64,000 bases of DNA, from the NCBI RefSeq assembly GCF_032878975.1, contig NZ_CP043875.1, forward strand, positions 558,001 to 622,000, read 5' to 3'. Under the pieces are notes generated by a model, which had not been told where the DNA came from, searched no databases, and saw only the letters and a list, made by a program, of their open reading frames with translations. Position 1 is the first letter of the stretch, and each line of letters starts with the position of its first letter. Below, one piece after another: positions 18,372 through 27,180 of this stretch. The position numbers and the translations under genes were made by a program. Source of the stretch: Methanoplanus sp. FWC-SCC4 (GTDB taxonomy: Archaea; Halobacteriota; Methanomicrobia; Methanomicrobiales; Methanomicrobiaceae).

Positions 18372-18842
18372 TTAGGGCTCCTGTGTTTCTATGATTTTTT
18401 GAAGTTTTTCAGCAGGCAGTTTATCGGTACTTTTCTTTTTAAGTTTTGAAAGAATATCTTTATTGTAGCCTTTTTTTGAATCAGATTCCAAAAGACCTTT
18501 TGAGATATACTTTATAAGTCTCATCTCAAATTCGTGACCGAAATATCCCGGACGGGCACCTCCAAGATTTGCACGGCATCTTCTGGGGTCTCCCGGAGGA
18601 AATGCCCTGTCTTTTACGAAGATATGTGTTGGATCAATATTCCGGAGTTGTATGATTATATTGTTTACTTCTTCAGGTTTTCCTGTTATTTGTAGTCCGA
18701 AACAGGTCTCTTTAATCATCACACCCTCAGATAATTCATATGCTCTTATTGCAAGTGTCTGAGGGGTTGTGTCAGGTGACTCAATAAAGACATATTTGGT
18801 GATTGTGCCTGTATAATCTGGTTTATATGGTTTATTTGCCAT
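18372..18842 (-). CDS. mmp6: Methanogenesis marker protein 6
   Basis: Methanogen-specific protein of 156 residues. The recognisable block runs from PQTLAIRAYELSEGVMIKETCFGLQITG to VKDRAFPPGDPRRCRANLGGARPG, with two well-placed cysteines. No enzymatic motif is evident. The TAATG overlap with mmp3 upstream shows translational coupling. Confidence 0.84.
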   Translation of the reverse strand: MANKPYKPDYTGTITKYVFIESPDTTPQTLAIRAYELSEGVMIKETCFGLQITGKPEEVNNIIIQLRNIDPTHIFVKDRAFPPGDPRRCRANLGGARPGYFGHEFEMRLIKYISKGLLESDSKKGYNKDILSKLKKKSTDKLPAEKLQKIIETQEP

Positions 18843-20392
18843 TATTCCATCTCCCTCAGGTAGACAATGTCACCTTCTTTTATGTCTTTAAGTTTTTCAG
18901 ATTCAATTACTTCTCCAATAATATTGGTGGCAGGCAGTGGCTCGGATGTTGGTCCGAATTCACTGTTGGGAGACATTCTCATGCCGACCATACCCGCACT
19001 CTTTCTGGAATCATTTGTCATTGCAAGAGTGTTTGCAGGAACCTCTCCTTTTGGTGTGTTTTCATTTGTAATTGTAATCTTTGTTGATACTTTCGGATTG
19101 AAGAGATAAACATCCTCAAACTTAAAAATCATAGGCATTTTTCCGATTTTGTACCACCTGAGGCCGGTCACTTCACGGAAAATACCGCATGTTCTTGGTG
19201 CATTTTCATCATCAAGACGGATAGTGATTACATTAGACAGGGGGACTGTCAAAAGTCGGACTTCCCCTTTGTCAAGGATTTCAAGTGTTGTCTTCGGGCT
19301 GTGATCTGTAACTACCGAATTATCAGCATCACCGTCAATAGTAACTTTTATGCCCCTTTCTTCAGCTATTTGTATAGCTTTTGAAATAGCAAGACCTCTT
19401 AGATCAATCTGTTCGGGAGTTGTTTTTATAGTAAATTTATCGCCTCTGGCAGCAAGTTTTACAAGTTCAATTCCATGATTGATCTGACCGGTTACTGTGT
19501 GGTTTGGACTTCCAGGAATGTCTTTTGTATAAATGTATATACTTCCAATCTGTTTTCCTGATGTTCTTACAGTGACTGTACCTTCAAGCCTGGACTTTTT
19601 TGCTTCCTGTTTTACAATGGATTTTTTCATCCTTTCATCCATCGCAAATACCGATGAGTTGAGGTCAATGGCAAATTCATTCCCGGAAAATGTCAGAAGC
19701 ATATGTTCAACGCTTTCAGATGTGCTTGTGTCAATTTTGTCATTAGAATAACCGTTTGCAATCACACTGACATAGCTGATAATTTCCATGCCTGTTTCAA
19801 GGACAAGGTTTCTGTCTTTTGTAACGAAGGCGTTTTTTGTATCTTCACGGCTTATAATCCTTTCAGCTGAATTAATGGAGTCTCCTATTTTCCATCGTTC
19901 AAGAACACTTCTGCCGCTTACAATTTTTCCGATTACGCCTCCTTTTTTAGCTGCCCCGTGATCTGCAGAGTGGGTGATTTTAGAAAAAATCAGGTATGAA
20001 TTTTCTTTATCATACCCACCACAACCGATAATAACATCTCCTTTCGTATACCGAAATGGTTTTTTTTCTGAAATAATTTCAGATTCAAAAGGGCCAAATG
20101 AAGCCGTCTGTCTGTCAGACCATTTTAGTTCCAAAAAATTTTCTAAATTGTTTTTATTGGAGATTTTTTTAAAAAAGTCTTCAGAAATTATTTCCTGACC
20201 TTCTTTTGTCAGTTCAATAATTACTTCTCCGGCTGATGTTGTCAGCTTAATATTCTGAGTTTTCTGTTCTTTTGTTTTTGAAGGTTTTATTATTGCAACA
20301 GAATGTAAATGAGGCAAATCAGGGATAATTGATCCAAGTTTTGCTCCATCCTCCAGTTCCATCTTTGTTCCATCGAGATGGATTTCAATCAA
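18842..20392 (-). CDS. mmp3: Methanogenesis marker protein 3
   Basis: A 516-residue methanogen-specific protein reported in the MCR activation complex. It has a ubiquitin-like N-terminus (MIEIHLDGTKMELEDGAKL), a long beta-rich middle and a cyclophilin-like peptidyl-prolyl isomerase segment around residues 285-330 (IYTKDIPGSPNHTVTGQINHG). The C-terminus (PANTLAMTNDSRKSAGMVGMRMSPNSEFGPTSEPLPATN) is highly ordered in composition. Isomerase activity is inferred, not shown. It begins 11 nt after atwA. Confidence 0.85.
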   Translation of the reverse strand: MIEIHLDGTKMELEDGAKLGSIIPDLPHLHSVAIIKPSKTKEQKTQNIKLTTSAGEVIIELTKEGQEIISEDFFKKISNKNNLENFLELKWSDRQTASFGPFESEIISEKKPFRYTKGDVIIGCGGYDKENSYLIFSKITHSADHGAAKKGGVIGKIVSGRSVLERWKIGDSINSAERIISREDTKNAFVTKDRNLVLETGMEIISYVSVIANGYSNDKIDTSTSESVEHMLLTFSGNEFAIDLNSSVFAMDERMKKSIVKQEAKKSRLEGTVTVRTSGKQIGSIYIYTKDIPGSPNHTVTGQINHGIELVKLAARGDKFTIKTTPEQIDLRGLAISKAIQIAEERGIKVTIDGDADNSVVTDHSPKTTLEILDKGEVRLLTVPLSNVITIRLDDENAPRTCGIFREVTGLRWYKIGKMPMIFKFEDVYLFNPKVSTKITITNENTPKGEVPANTLAMTNDSRKSAGMVGMRMSPNSEFGPTSEPLPATNIIGEVIESEKLKDIKEGDIVYLREME

Positions 20393-20403
20393 AATGTTTC
20401 ACC

Positions 20404-22014
20404 TCATGCTTCAGGCCGGGACATAATTTCTCTTTCTTCCTGGGTAAGATACTCAAGAACTTCTTCTGTCGGGCCGATTTTAACAATTTTTCCATGACGC
20501 ATCAATGCTGCACGGTCACATATTTCACGGACAAAGTCCATGTCGTGCGAAACCACGATAAATGTTTCATCCATATCTTCGCGGGCATGCATAATTGAAT
20601 GTTTCACATCAATCTTTGTTATTGGATCCATTGTACCTGTCGGTTCGTCAAGAAGAATTATTCTTGGTTCACGGATTAATACCTGGGCAAGTGCGACACG
20701 GTGTTTTTCACCTTCGCTTAACTGATCAGGAAGACGGTTTAATATTTCGCGACTTTTATCTTCATTGAATCCTGCCATTTTAAGAGTGATTATCGCTTTT
20801 CTCATGGCAAGCTCTTTTGGAAATTCAAGGCCTATTGAGTCAGTGAGGTTATCAAGGACATTTCTGTGCGGATAGAGATCATATTCCTGATGTAAAAGGC
20901 CAATGTAGCCTTTGGCACGTCCTCTGTTTTGAATGCCTGGCTTTGTCATGTCAACCCATTCTTCACCAATCCGGATATTCATCTCCCCTCCGGTAGGCTC
21001 AATAATTCCTGAAATTATTCTTGAGAGGGTGGTTTTTCCTGCACCGCTTGTACCAATTATTCCAAAAATCTCTCTCTCTGATACTTCAAATGTGACGCCG
21101 TCAACTGCTTTAATCATTCCCCGGTCGACTGTAATGTACCTTTTTATAACATCCTTTGCGTGAAGAAGCTCATCACCAAGGTCACCTTTTTCAAAAATTT
21201 CATCGTCCGCAGCATCTTTCATGAAAGTATCAATTATTTCCTTTGGATCGCCTATTTTTTTGATTTCACCATCTTCAAGGAAAATTGCACGGTTGCATAT
21301 GTCTTCTATTATCTGGGAAAAATGTGATGAGACAAGCATTGCCATATGATTGCCGATGGAAGACTCATGAAGCATTTCGTGGACGATTTTAGCCGTACGG
21401 GGATCAAGTGTTCCGGTTGGTTCGTCTGCGCACAATAAAAACGGCTCTTTTGCGAGTTGTCTTGCAAGAACCACGCGCTGTTTTTCTCCACCTGAGAGAT
21501 CACGTGCTATATGCATCATACGATGAGACAGTCTTACTTCATCAAGAAGATCTGCTGCCCTTGAAACCTGTTTTTCCGGAGGATAATTAATGTCACTTAA
21601 TGCATGCATAACATTTTCAATGACGCGGTCATCACCATAGAGTGCAAATGTGCGCTGAAACATCATTGCAGACCGGGTCATGATCCTTCGTTTCATAGAT
21701 CTGTTTTCTTCAGCCCAGAGATCAACATCCACTTTGACGAGTTCTCCTCCGCATTTTGGGCATTTATCACCGGTTTTGCTCTGTAGATCTATATGACTGC
21801 ATTTATTGCATGCCGATATGTGAAAAATAATTTTTCCTGAAGTCGGCGGTTCATCAACACCTCTGATAAGGTGCATCAAAACAGTTTTTCCTGCTCCGCT
21901 TCTTCCAATGATTCCCAGAATTTCTCCTTCATCAATACTGAAATTTATATTTTTAAGAACCGGAATCCCGTTAAATTCCTTACATAAATTTTCAACCGTG
22001 ATTAGTGATGCCAT
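20404..22014 (-). CDS. atwA: Methyl-coenzyme M reductase activation component A2 (twin ABC ATPase)
   Basis: Component A2, the ATP-binding protein needed for reductive activation of the nickel cofactor F430 in MCR. It has two ABC ATPase domains: Walker A at about 38-45 (GRSGAGKT) with signature [12 protein letters not shown] and Walker B LLCADEP; then [20 protein letters not shown] and IILLDEP. A zinc-ribbon insert (two CxxC pairs, about 66-85) lies inside the first domain and is typical of AtwA. There are no membrane segments, so it is not a transporter. Lead gene of the operon, with GAGG 9 nt before the ATG. Confidence 0.92.
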   Translation of the reverse strand: MASLITVENLCKEFNGIPVLKNINFSIDEGEILGIIGRSGAGKTVLMHLIRGVDEPPTSGKIIFHISACNKCSHIDLQSKTGDKCPKCGGELVKVDVDLWAEENRSMKRRIMTRSAMMFQRTFALYGDDRVIENVMHALSDINYPPEKQVSRAADLLDEVRLSHRMMHIARDLSGGEKQRVVLARQLAKEPFLLCADEPTGTLDPRTAKIVHEMLHESSIGNHMAMLVSSHFSQIIEDICNRAIFLEDGEIKKIGDPKEIIDTFMKDAADDEIFEKGDLGDELLHAKDVIKRYITVDRGMIKAVDGVTFEVSEREIFGIIGTSGAGKTTLSRIISGIIEPTGGEMNIRIGEEWVDMTKPGIQNRGRAKGYIGLLHQEYDLYPHRNVLDNLTDSIGLEFPKELAMRKAIITLKMAGFNEDKSREILNRLPDQLSEGEKHRVALAQVLIREPRIILLDEPTGTMDPITKIDVKHSIMHAREDMDETFIVVSHDMDFVREICDRAALMRHGKIVKIGPTEEVLEYLTQEEREIMSRPEA

Positions 22015-22050
22015 AAGACTTGTCCTCGATAACTAAATGTAATGTTTTTT

Positions 22051-22066
22051 TATTATATAATTCGGT
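22051..22066 (-). promoter_or_regulatory. Promoter of the atwA-mmp operon
   Basis: Read on the minus strand: CCGAA (BRE-like) followed by TTATATAAT, about 40 nt before the atwA start. A transcript starting about 25 nt downstream would have a leader of roughly 15-20 nt containing the GAGG ribosome site. It is the only good TATA box in the 260-nt spacer in this direction. Confidence 0.6.
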
Positions 22067-22275
22067 TTTGGAACAATGATCAATTTTTTAATTGTCTAAA
22101 CAAAATTTTGTGCAGGTAAGTTATTAGCCTTTATATTGTTACAACATCTTGTTTTGAATAAATTTTAATTTATTCTAAAAAATGAGGTTTTTTTTCAAAA
22201 AGAAGTGATTTGTCTGATTATATATTATGTCGGGCATATGGCGTTGAATTAAATGAAATTCAATATTTCCCAAAA

Positions 22276-23079
22276 TTAAATTCTTTCTATTATGCCTGTT
22301 ACTTCAGATACATCCTTTATTATGTAATCCGCTGCATCCACCAGTATCCTTGGTTTTTGTTTCTGCTGCTGTTCTGTTAATATTGCAATGTCAGCAACTT
22401 TCATTGCAGCAATGTCATTTACGCCGTCACCGACCATTACAACATTATCATAATGTACCCTTAAATCCTCAACAACCTGCGCTTTTATTGAAGGCGTTGC
22501 AACTCCGTGTATGTTTCCGTGTGGAATTCCAAGGTAATCAGCCATTTTCATGAGTTTGTCGGTTCTGTCGCCTGATGCAACGTATGTGGCAACTTCCATC
22601 TGCTGAAGTTTTTGAATTGTTGCTCTTGCATTTGAAAATGGCCGCCCGCCGGAAGTGATTGCAAATTCAATTCCTCCCGTGTATTTGTTTACAATGACTC
22701 CGCTGTTCATTGCAACTACGGGAAGTTTCTTACAACAGTTCCAGACCATTTTTATACAGGTCTGGAGATCACTGACCTGGGCATTTTTATCTTTGTATAG
22801 TAGTGCTGAGACTTCATCTGCTGTTACGATTCCGCATGAACATGCAATCCCAAAAGAAATTTTGTTCTCTTCGAGATATTTAGAAAGGAGTTTTTCATAA
22901 GGTGCGTCCACTATATCCTGGGAGTGTGCATATAACAGGATTAATGCTCTCCCTTTTGCAGAGCAGGTAAGGGTTGTTGTTTCCACTCCTTCCACTATTT
23001 TGTTATTGGATATATCTCTTGCAACACGATATGTACGAAGAAGAGTGCCTGCACTGTCAAAAACTACTGCAGTTGTCAT
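22276..23079 (-). CDS. HAD-superfamily phosphatase, soluble P-type-ATPase-like (MJ0968 type)
   Basis: A 267-residue cytosolic HAD protein resembling the archaeal soluble P-type-ATPase-like proteins (MJ0968 of Methanocaldococcus). Motif I is FDSAGT (nucleophile D8); the usual second Asp is Ala, as in phosphonatases. Motif II is VASGD and motif IV is VGDGVNDIAAM. The DGxND form is that of P-type ATPases, but there are no membrane helices. The middle cap domain has the cysteine-rich ACSCG and WNCC stretches. Substrate unknown. Monocistronic. Confidence 0.8.
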   Translation of the reverse strand: MTTAVVFDSAGTLLRTYRVARDISNNKIVEGVETTTLTCSAKGRALILLYAHSQDIVDAPYEKLLSKYLEENKISFGIACSCGIVTADEVSALLYKDKNAQVSDLQTCIKMVWNCCKKLPVVAMNSGVIVNKYTGGIEFAITSGGRPFSNARATIQKLQQMEVATYVASGDRTDKLMKMADYLGIPHGNIHGVATPSIKAQVVEDLRVHYDNVVMVGDGVNDIAAMKVADIAILTEQQQKQKPRILVDAADYIIKDVSEVTGIIERI

Positions 23080-23222
23080 TGTAATTCTGTTTTGTTGTTG
23101 ATGTTAATTATTGCATTTATTAGTGCACTGATTCTTTACGAATTAGATCTTTGTCATGACTGAATACTTTAGAATTAGCAAAAAGAATTTCTATTACAGA
23201 GATAATTAAGAGACTGAGAATT

Positions 23223-24422
23223 ATGCCTGACGTTATTGCAGAATATTATTATGAACCAAGGGGTGACACATCACCTGAGTTTGCCGCACAGGCAATTGCT
23301 GATGAAGAAACCACAGGTACATGGACTGATATTTCAACCAGAATGGAATATGTCCAAAGACTTGACGGCGTGGTTGAGTCGGTTGAGAAAAGTGGTTCAG
23401 GTTACATTACCAGAATTCACTATCCTGCGGAAATTTTTGAAGCCGGAAATGTACCTCAGTATCTTTCTGTTGTTGCCGGGAATTTATTTGGTCTGGGGAG
23501 ACTTGATTCGGTAAGACTTTTGGATGTTGAATTTCCAAAAGAGCTTGTTTCCTTTAAAGGTCCAAAATTTGGAATAGACGGGGTTAGAAAACTCATTGGA
23601 ACAGATGTTTCCAAAAGACCGCATGTTGGAACAATTATAAAACCAAAAGTTGGTCTGAATCCCAAAGATACGGCAGAAGTGGCTTATCTTGCGGCTGTAG
23701 GCGGTGTTGATTTCATAAAGGATGACGAAACACTCACCAATCAAGACTTCTGTCCGATGGAAGAGAGAGTTCAGGAGGTTATGAGCCGTCTTGATGATGC
23801 CATGAGTGAGACCGGACGTACGATTCTTTACGCGGCTAATGTATCTGACAGGGCAGATAAAATTGTTGAACGTGCGAAAAAGGCTCTTGAATGCGGGGCA
23901 AATGCAATTATGGTTGATGTTATAACCTGTGGTTTTTCAGCTGTTCAGGCACTATCGGAGGATGCTTCAATAAATGTTCCTGTACATGTTCACCGGACTA
24001 TGCATGCCGCAATGACACGTTACAAAAAGCATGGTATAGCAATGCGCCCTATCGCCCGCCTTGTAAGAATGTCAGGGGGAGATCAGCTGCATACCGGAAC
24101 TGTAAGTGGAAAAATGGGACATGATCCAGATGAGCTAACAGGAGACAATATGGTCCTTAAGGGAGATTATTTTGGATTGAAACCTGTTTTTCCCGTTGCA
24201 AGCGGTGGATTGCATCCGGGAAAAGTACATGCCGAACTTGAAAATCTGGGTACTGATTTGATACTGCAGGCAGGCGGAGGAATTCACGGTCATCCGAAAG
24301 GAACAATGGCGGGAGCTGCTGCAATGCGGCAGGCTGTTGATGCATTCATGGAAGGTTTTTCAGCAGAAGAGTATGCAGAAGATCATAGTGAACTCAAACT
24401 GGCACTTGAGAAGTGGAAGTAA
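23223..24422 (+). CDS. rbcL: Ribulose-1,5-bisphosphate carboxylase, archaeal form III
   Basis: Carboxylates RuBP to two 3-phosphoglycerates. In archaea it serves the AMP salvage pathway, or, with phosphoribulokinase, the reductive hexulose-phosphate pathway known from Methanospirillum. All key residues are visible: K140 (GTIIKPK), the carbamylated K166 with D168 and E169 (GGVDFIKDDE), the HRTMHA and QLHTG histidines, loop-6 K297 (SGKMGHD) and the PVASGG and QAGGG phosphate loops. So it is probably active, not a RuBisCO-like protein. At 399 residues it is shorter than the usual 420-440. No AMP-pathway or kinase gene is nearby. The start is preceded by GAGACTGAG. Confidence 0.92.
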   Translation: MPDVIAEYYYEPRGDTSPEFAAQAIADEETTGTWTDISTRMEYVQRLDGVVESVEKSGSGYITRIHYPAEIFEAGNVPQYLSVVAGNLFGLGRLDSVRLLDVEFPKELVSFKGPKFGIDGVRKLIGTDVSKRPHVGTIIKPKVGLNPKDTAEVAYLAAVGGVDFIKDDETLTNQDFCPMEERVQEVMSRLDDAMSETGRTILYAANVSDRADKIVERAKKALECGANAIMVDVITCGFSAVQALSEDASINVPVHVHRTMHAAMTRYKKHGIAMRPIARLVRMSGGDQLHTGTVSGKMGHDPDELTGDNMVLKGDYFGLKPVFPVASGGLHPGKVHAELENLGTDLILQAGGGIHGHPKGTMAGAAAMRQAVDAFMEGFSAEEYAEDHSELKLALEKWK

Positions 24423-24456
24423 ATTATCCATGTGACTTATATAAAAATATATTAAA

Positions 24457-24475
24457 CAAAAAAATTCATTTTTTT
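24457..24475 (+). terminator. A-run/T-run terminator after RuBisCO
   Basis: A run of seven A and a run of seven T separated by TC/CA about 35-50 nt after the RuBisCO stop. It could form a weak stem and gives the oligo-U tract expected of archaeal termination. Confidence 0.4.
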
Positions 24476-24521
24476 ATTGGTATTTAATAACCATTTTTAG
24501 AATTAAATATAATATCTATAT

Positions 24522-25349
24522 GTGCTAAAACCTGTTGTCAAATGGGCCGGAGGAAAAAGGCAACTCATAGATGAGATATTTCTTAGAATTCCTGAGAAAT
24601 GGAATACATATTATGAGCCTTTTATTGGGGGCGGGGCTGTATTTATACATCTCTATAATGAAAATCTGATTCAAAATGCTGTAATTAATGATATTAACCG
24701 GGAATTAGTCAATCTCTATTTAACAATTCAGGAAAATCACTGTGATTTATCAATGGAACTAAAATCTGAGGATTTTAAAAATGACAGTGAAGTCTTTTAT
24801 AATCTCAGGGATGAGTTCAATATGATCCTGGGGGATGAATCCCAAAAAATACGACGGGCTGCCCTTTTTATTTACTTAAACCGTCACTGCTTCAACGGCC
24901 TTTGGAGAGAAAACAAATCCGGTTTATTTAATGTGCCGTTTGGGCGGTACAAAAGCCCCAAACTCCCTGATGAAGAGTTTATTCTCTCTTTTGGAAAAAT
25001 GCTTGAAAGAACCAAAATAAAAAATGAAGGTTTTGAAAGTTCTGTAGCCGGGGCCAAAGAAGGTGATTTTGTATATTTTGATCCTCCTTATATGCCGGTA
25101 TCAAAAACAGCTGATTTTACTTCATATAGTTCTTCAGGTTTTTGTTATAATGATCAGAAAAGACTCTCTTTATTATTTCGTGAATTATCAGACAATGGTG
25201 TAAATGTAATGCTCAGCAATTCCAACAATCCGGAAATTCATCAGCTATATTCAGGCTACAATATTCATGTCGTAGAAGCCCGGCGGAATATAAATAGTAA
25301 TCCGGATAAAAGGCTTGGTGCAAGTGAGGTCATTGTTACAAATTATTAA
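24522..25349 (+). CDS. D12-class DNA adenine-N6 methyltransferase (Dam-like)
   Basis: Methylates adenine N6, most likely in GATC. The N-terminus VKWAGGKRQL and motif I YEPFIGGGAVF (about residues 29-40) bind SAM. Motif IV is FDPPY, and the D12 signature RHCFNGLWRENKSGLFNVPFGRY lies between. GTG start with no obvious Shine-Dalgarno. No restriction endonuclease gene is next to it, so it is an orphan methylase or the remains of a restriction-modification system. Length 275 is typical of M.DpnII/Dam. Recognition of GATC is inferred from family. Confidence 0.88.
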   Translation: MLKPVVKWAGGKRQLIDEIFLRIPEKWNTYYEPFIGGGAVFIHLYNENLIQNAVINDINRELVNLYLTIQENHCDLSMELKSEDFKNDSEVFYNLRDEFNMILGDESQKIRRAALFIYLNRHCFNGLWRENKSGLFNVPFGRYKSPKLPDEEFILSFGKMLERTKIKNEGFESSVAGAKEGDFVYFDPPYMPVSKTADFTSYSSSGFCYNDQKRLSLLFRELSDNGVNVMLSNSNNPEIHQLYSGYNIHVVEARRNINSNPDKRLGASEVIVTNY

Positions 25350-25695
25350 ATTTTTTTGTAATTCTCTGAATTTTTATTGCATAAATTTTGGTAAAGATCA
25401 GGTGCCGGATTTTAATTAAACGATTTAGTCGATAAAAACCTAATTGATATCAGGGCATTTTAAAAATCGAACAAATGCCGCTTCACCCTTCATATTCAGT
25501 TGTAAGGCATGTGACCTGCCAATTATGGCAGAATTGTGAAAAAACATTAATAAATTATTGAAAGCCTATTTACTCTCATAAATACAGTAACCAGGGAACA
25601 GATCTTTGTTTATATTTTTACAGATATTTCAATATCTTTGGAAAAAGTAGTTACTTAATATTAACATACAATTTAAGGCAGAGGTGTATTTTATA
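25350..25695. other. 346-bp gene-free spacer with two hairpins
   Basis: No credible ORF. Two perfect inverted repeats lie close together: GGCATTT (25454-25460) with AAATGCC (25473-25479), loop 12; and CTGCC (25516-25520) with GGCAG (25527-25531), loop 6. This stretch is visibly richer in G/C than its surroundings. It may be a small structured RNA or a dapF leader. No tRNA or C/D-box pattern was found. Confidence 0.4.
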
Positions 25696-26520
25696 ATGGA
25701 AATACCATTTGTAAAACTTCAGGGAAACGGAAATGATTTCATACTTATTGATGAGACTAAAGGGAATGTCATCCCTGATGAAATGAAGGGCCAGTTTGCA
25801 AAACTCTATTGCGACAGGCGTTTTGGAATTGGCGGTGACGGAGTTCTTTTTATATCTTCCTCAGAAAAAGCAGATATTAAGATGAGGCTTTTTCAGCCTG
25901 ATGAAAGTGAAGCGGAGATGTGTGGTAACGGAATTCGCTGCCTTGTAAAATATGCTTATGATATGAAATATATCAAAGAGGAATGTTCGGTTGAAACCCT
26001 TGCAGGAATCCTTTTGGTAGAGGCCGGCTATCACAGTGAGGATGAATTTTTTGCTGTAATTGACATGGGAAGAGTAAAATATGACCGTCCTGAAATTCCT
26101 GCAAAGGGAGAGGGAGAATATATAGAAGAAATTGAAGGTTTTACAGTTTATGCGGTGAATACCGGTGTACCCCATGCCGTTGTATTTGTTGAAAACCTGG
26201 ATGAATTTGATATTTGCTCAGTTGCTCCAAAAATAAGGTATCATGAGACATTTTTAGAAGGTGCAAATGTCAATTTTGTCAGCGTAACTGGCGACAGTGA
26301 GATAAAAATCCGCACATATGAGCGTGGAGTTGAGGATGAAACATTCAGCTGTGGAACAGGCTCCACTGCATCTGCAGTAGTGTCTTTTAAAACCGGAAAA
26401 ACGGGTGATAAAGTTCTGGTAAATACAGTCGGGGGGCCGCTTACCATTTATATTTCAAAAAGCGGGGCAAAAATGGAAGGTTCTGCTGAAACAGTATTCT
26501 CAGGTTTTATACCTTTATAA
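25696..26520 (+). CDS. dapF: Diaminopimelate epimerase
   Basis: Interconverts LL- and meso-diaminopimelate in lysine synthesis, without cofactor. The two catalytic cysteines are in MCGNGIRC and FSCGTGSTASAV, and the N-terminus KLQGNGNDFILID is diagnostic. I chose ATG 25696 (274 residues) over the GTG at 25684 because AGAGGTG ends about 9 nt before it and the family starts at this point. The 3' end overlaps the convergent radB by 14 nt, so the two transcripts are antisense there. Confidence 0.94.
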   Translation: MEIPFVKLQGNGNDFILIDETKGNVIPDEMKGQFAKLYCDRRFGIGGDGVLFISSSEKADIKMRLFQPDESEAEMCGNGIRCLVKYAYDMKYIKEECSVETLAGILLVEAGYHSEDEFFAVIDMGRVKYDRPEIPAKGEGEYIEEIEGFTVYAVNTGVPHAVVFVENLDEFDICSVAPKIRYHETFLEGANVNFVSVTGDSEIKIRTYERGVEDETFSCGTGSTASAVVSFKTGKTGDKVLVNTVGGPLTIYISKSGAKMEGSAETVFSGFIPL

Positions 26521-27178
26521 TCCCTTCATTTATTATTTTAAAATCAAAAGACCTGCCTTCCGGTTTTGATCTGTGTTTTTCAAGAATTGCAGTTTTATGC
26601 GAATTTTGTTTTTCAAGTCTGACAATTACTTTGGATATGTGCCTGAGGGAAGTACCTCCAAGACCTGTGAGCATCTCATTGTTTATATCCATATAAACCT
26701 GATTTGTCACAATAACAGGAATATCATATTTTCTTGCATATCCAAGCAAATGTATTAACTGTTGTCCCAGCCTTCGCTGCCCTTCCCCTGAATTCCCAAG
26801 CTCTACTCTGTAAAGTGCAGTTGCTGAATCAAGAATAATCAGACCTATATCATTATCTCTTAGAAGGGTGTCACACTGTGCAATCATAAGTCCTTGTTCA
26901 GAAAAATCCAGTGGTTCAAAAAGGAATAATCTCTCTGCAAGATTTTTTGATTCATCACTTCCTGCAATTTGTTCAAATCTTTCTGCTGAAAAGCCTTCAC
27001 TGTCAATAATAATTGCGCATTTACCGCTTTTTAAAATATTTACAGCACAAAGGGTGCAAATTGTACTTTTACCTGAGCCGGGCTCTCCGTACATCTGAGT
27101 TATGACACGCCTTTCGAGGCCCCCTCCGATTAATTCATCAAAATCAGAAGACCCGGTATTTATCTTTGAAAAGTCCAT
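26507..27178 (-). CDS. radB: DNA repair and recombination protein RadB
   Basis: RadA/RecA paralogue of euryarchaea, only the core ATPase. Walker A GEPGSGKST is at residues 31-39 and Walker B is GLIILDSATAL. The loop LTGLGGTSLRHISKVIVRLEK is characteristic. There is no N-terminal helix-hairpin-helix domain, which separates RadB (about 220 residues) from RadA. It binds DNA and modulates recombination. It starts 2 nt after the larC stop on the same strand. Confidence 0.92.
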   Translation of the reverse strand: MDFSKINTGSSDFDELIGGGLERRVITQMYGEPGSGKSTICTLCAVNILKSGKCAIIIDSEGFSAERFEQIAGSDESKNLAERLFLFEPLDFSEQGLMIAQCDTLLRDNDIGLIILDSATALYRVELGNSGEGQRRLGQQLIHLLGYARKYDIPVIVTNQVYMDINNEMLTGLGGTSLRHISKVIVRLEKQNSHKTAILEKHRSKPEGRSFDFKIINEGIIKV

Positions 27179-27180
27179 AT

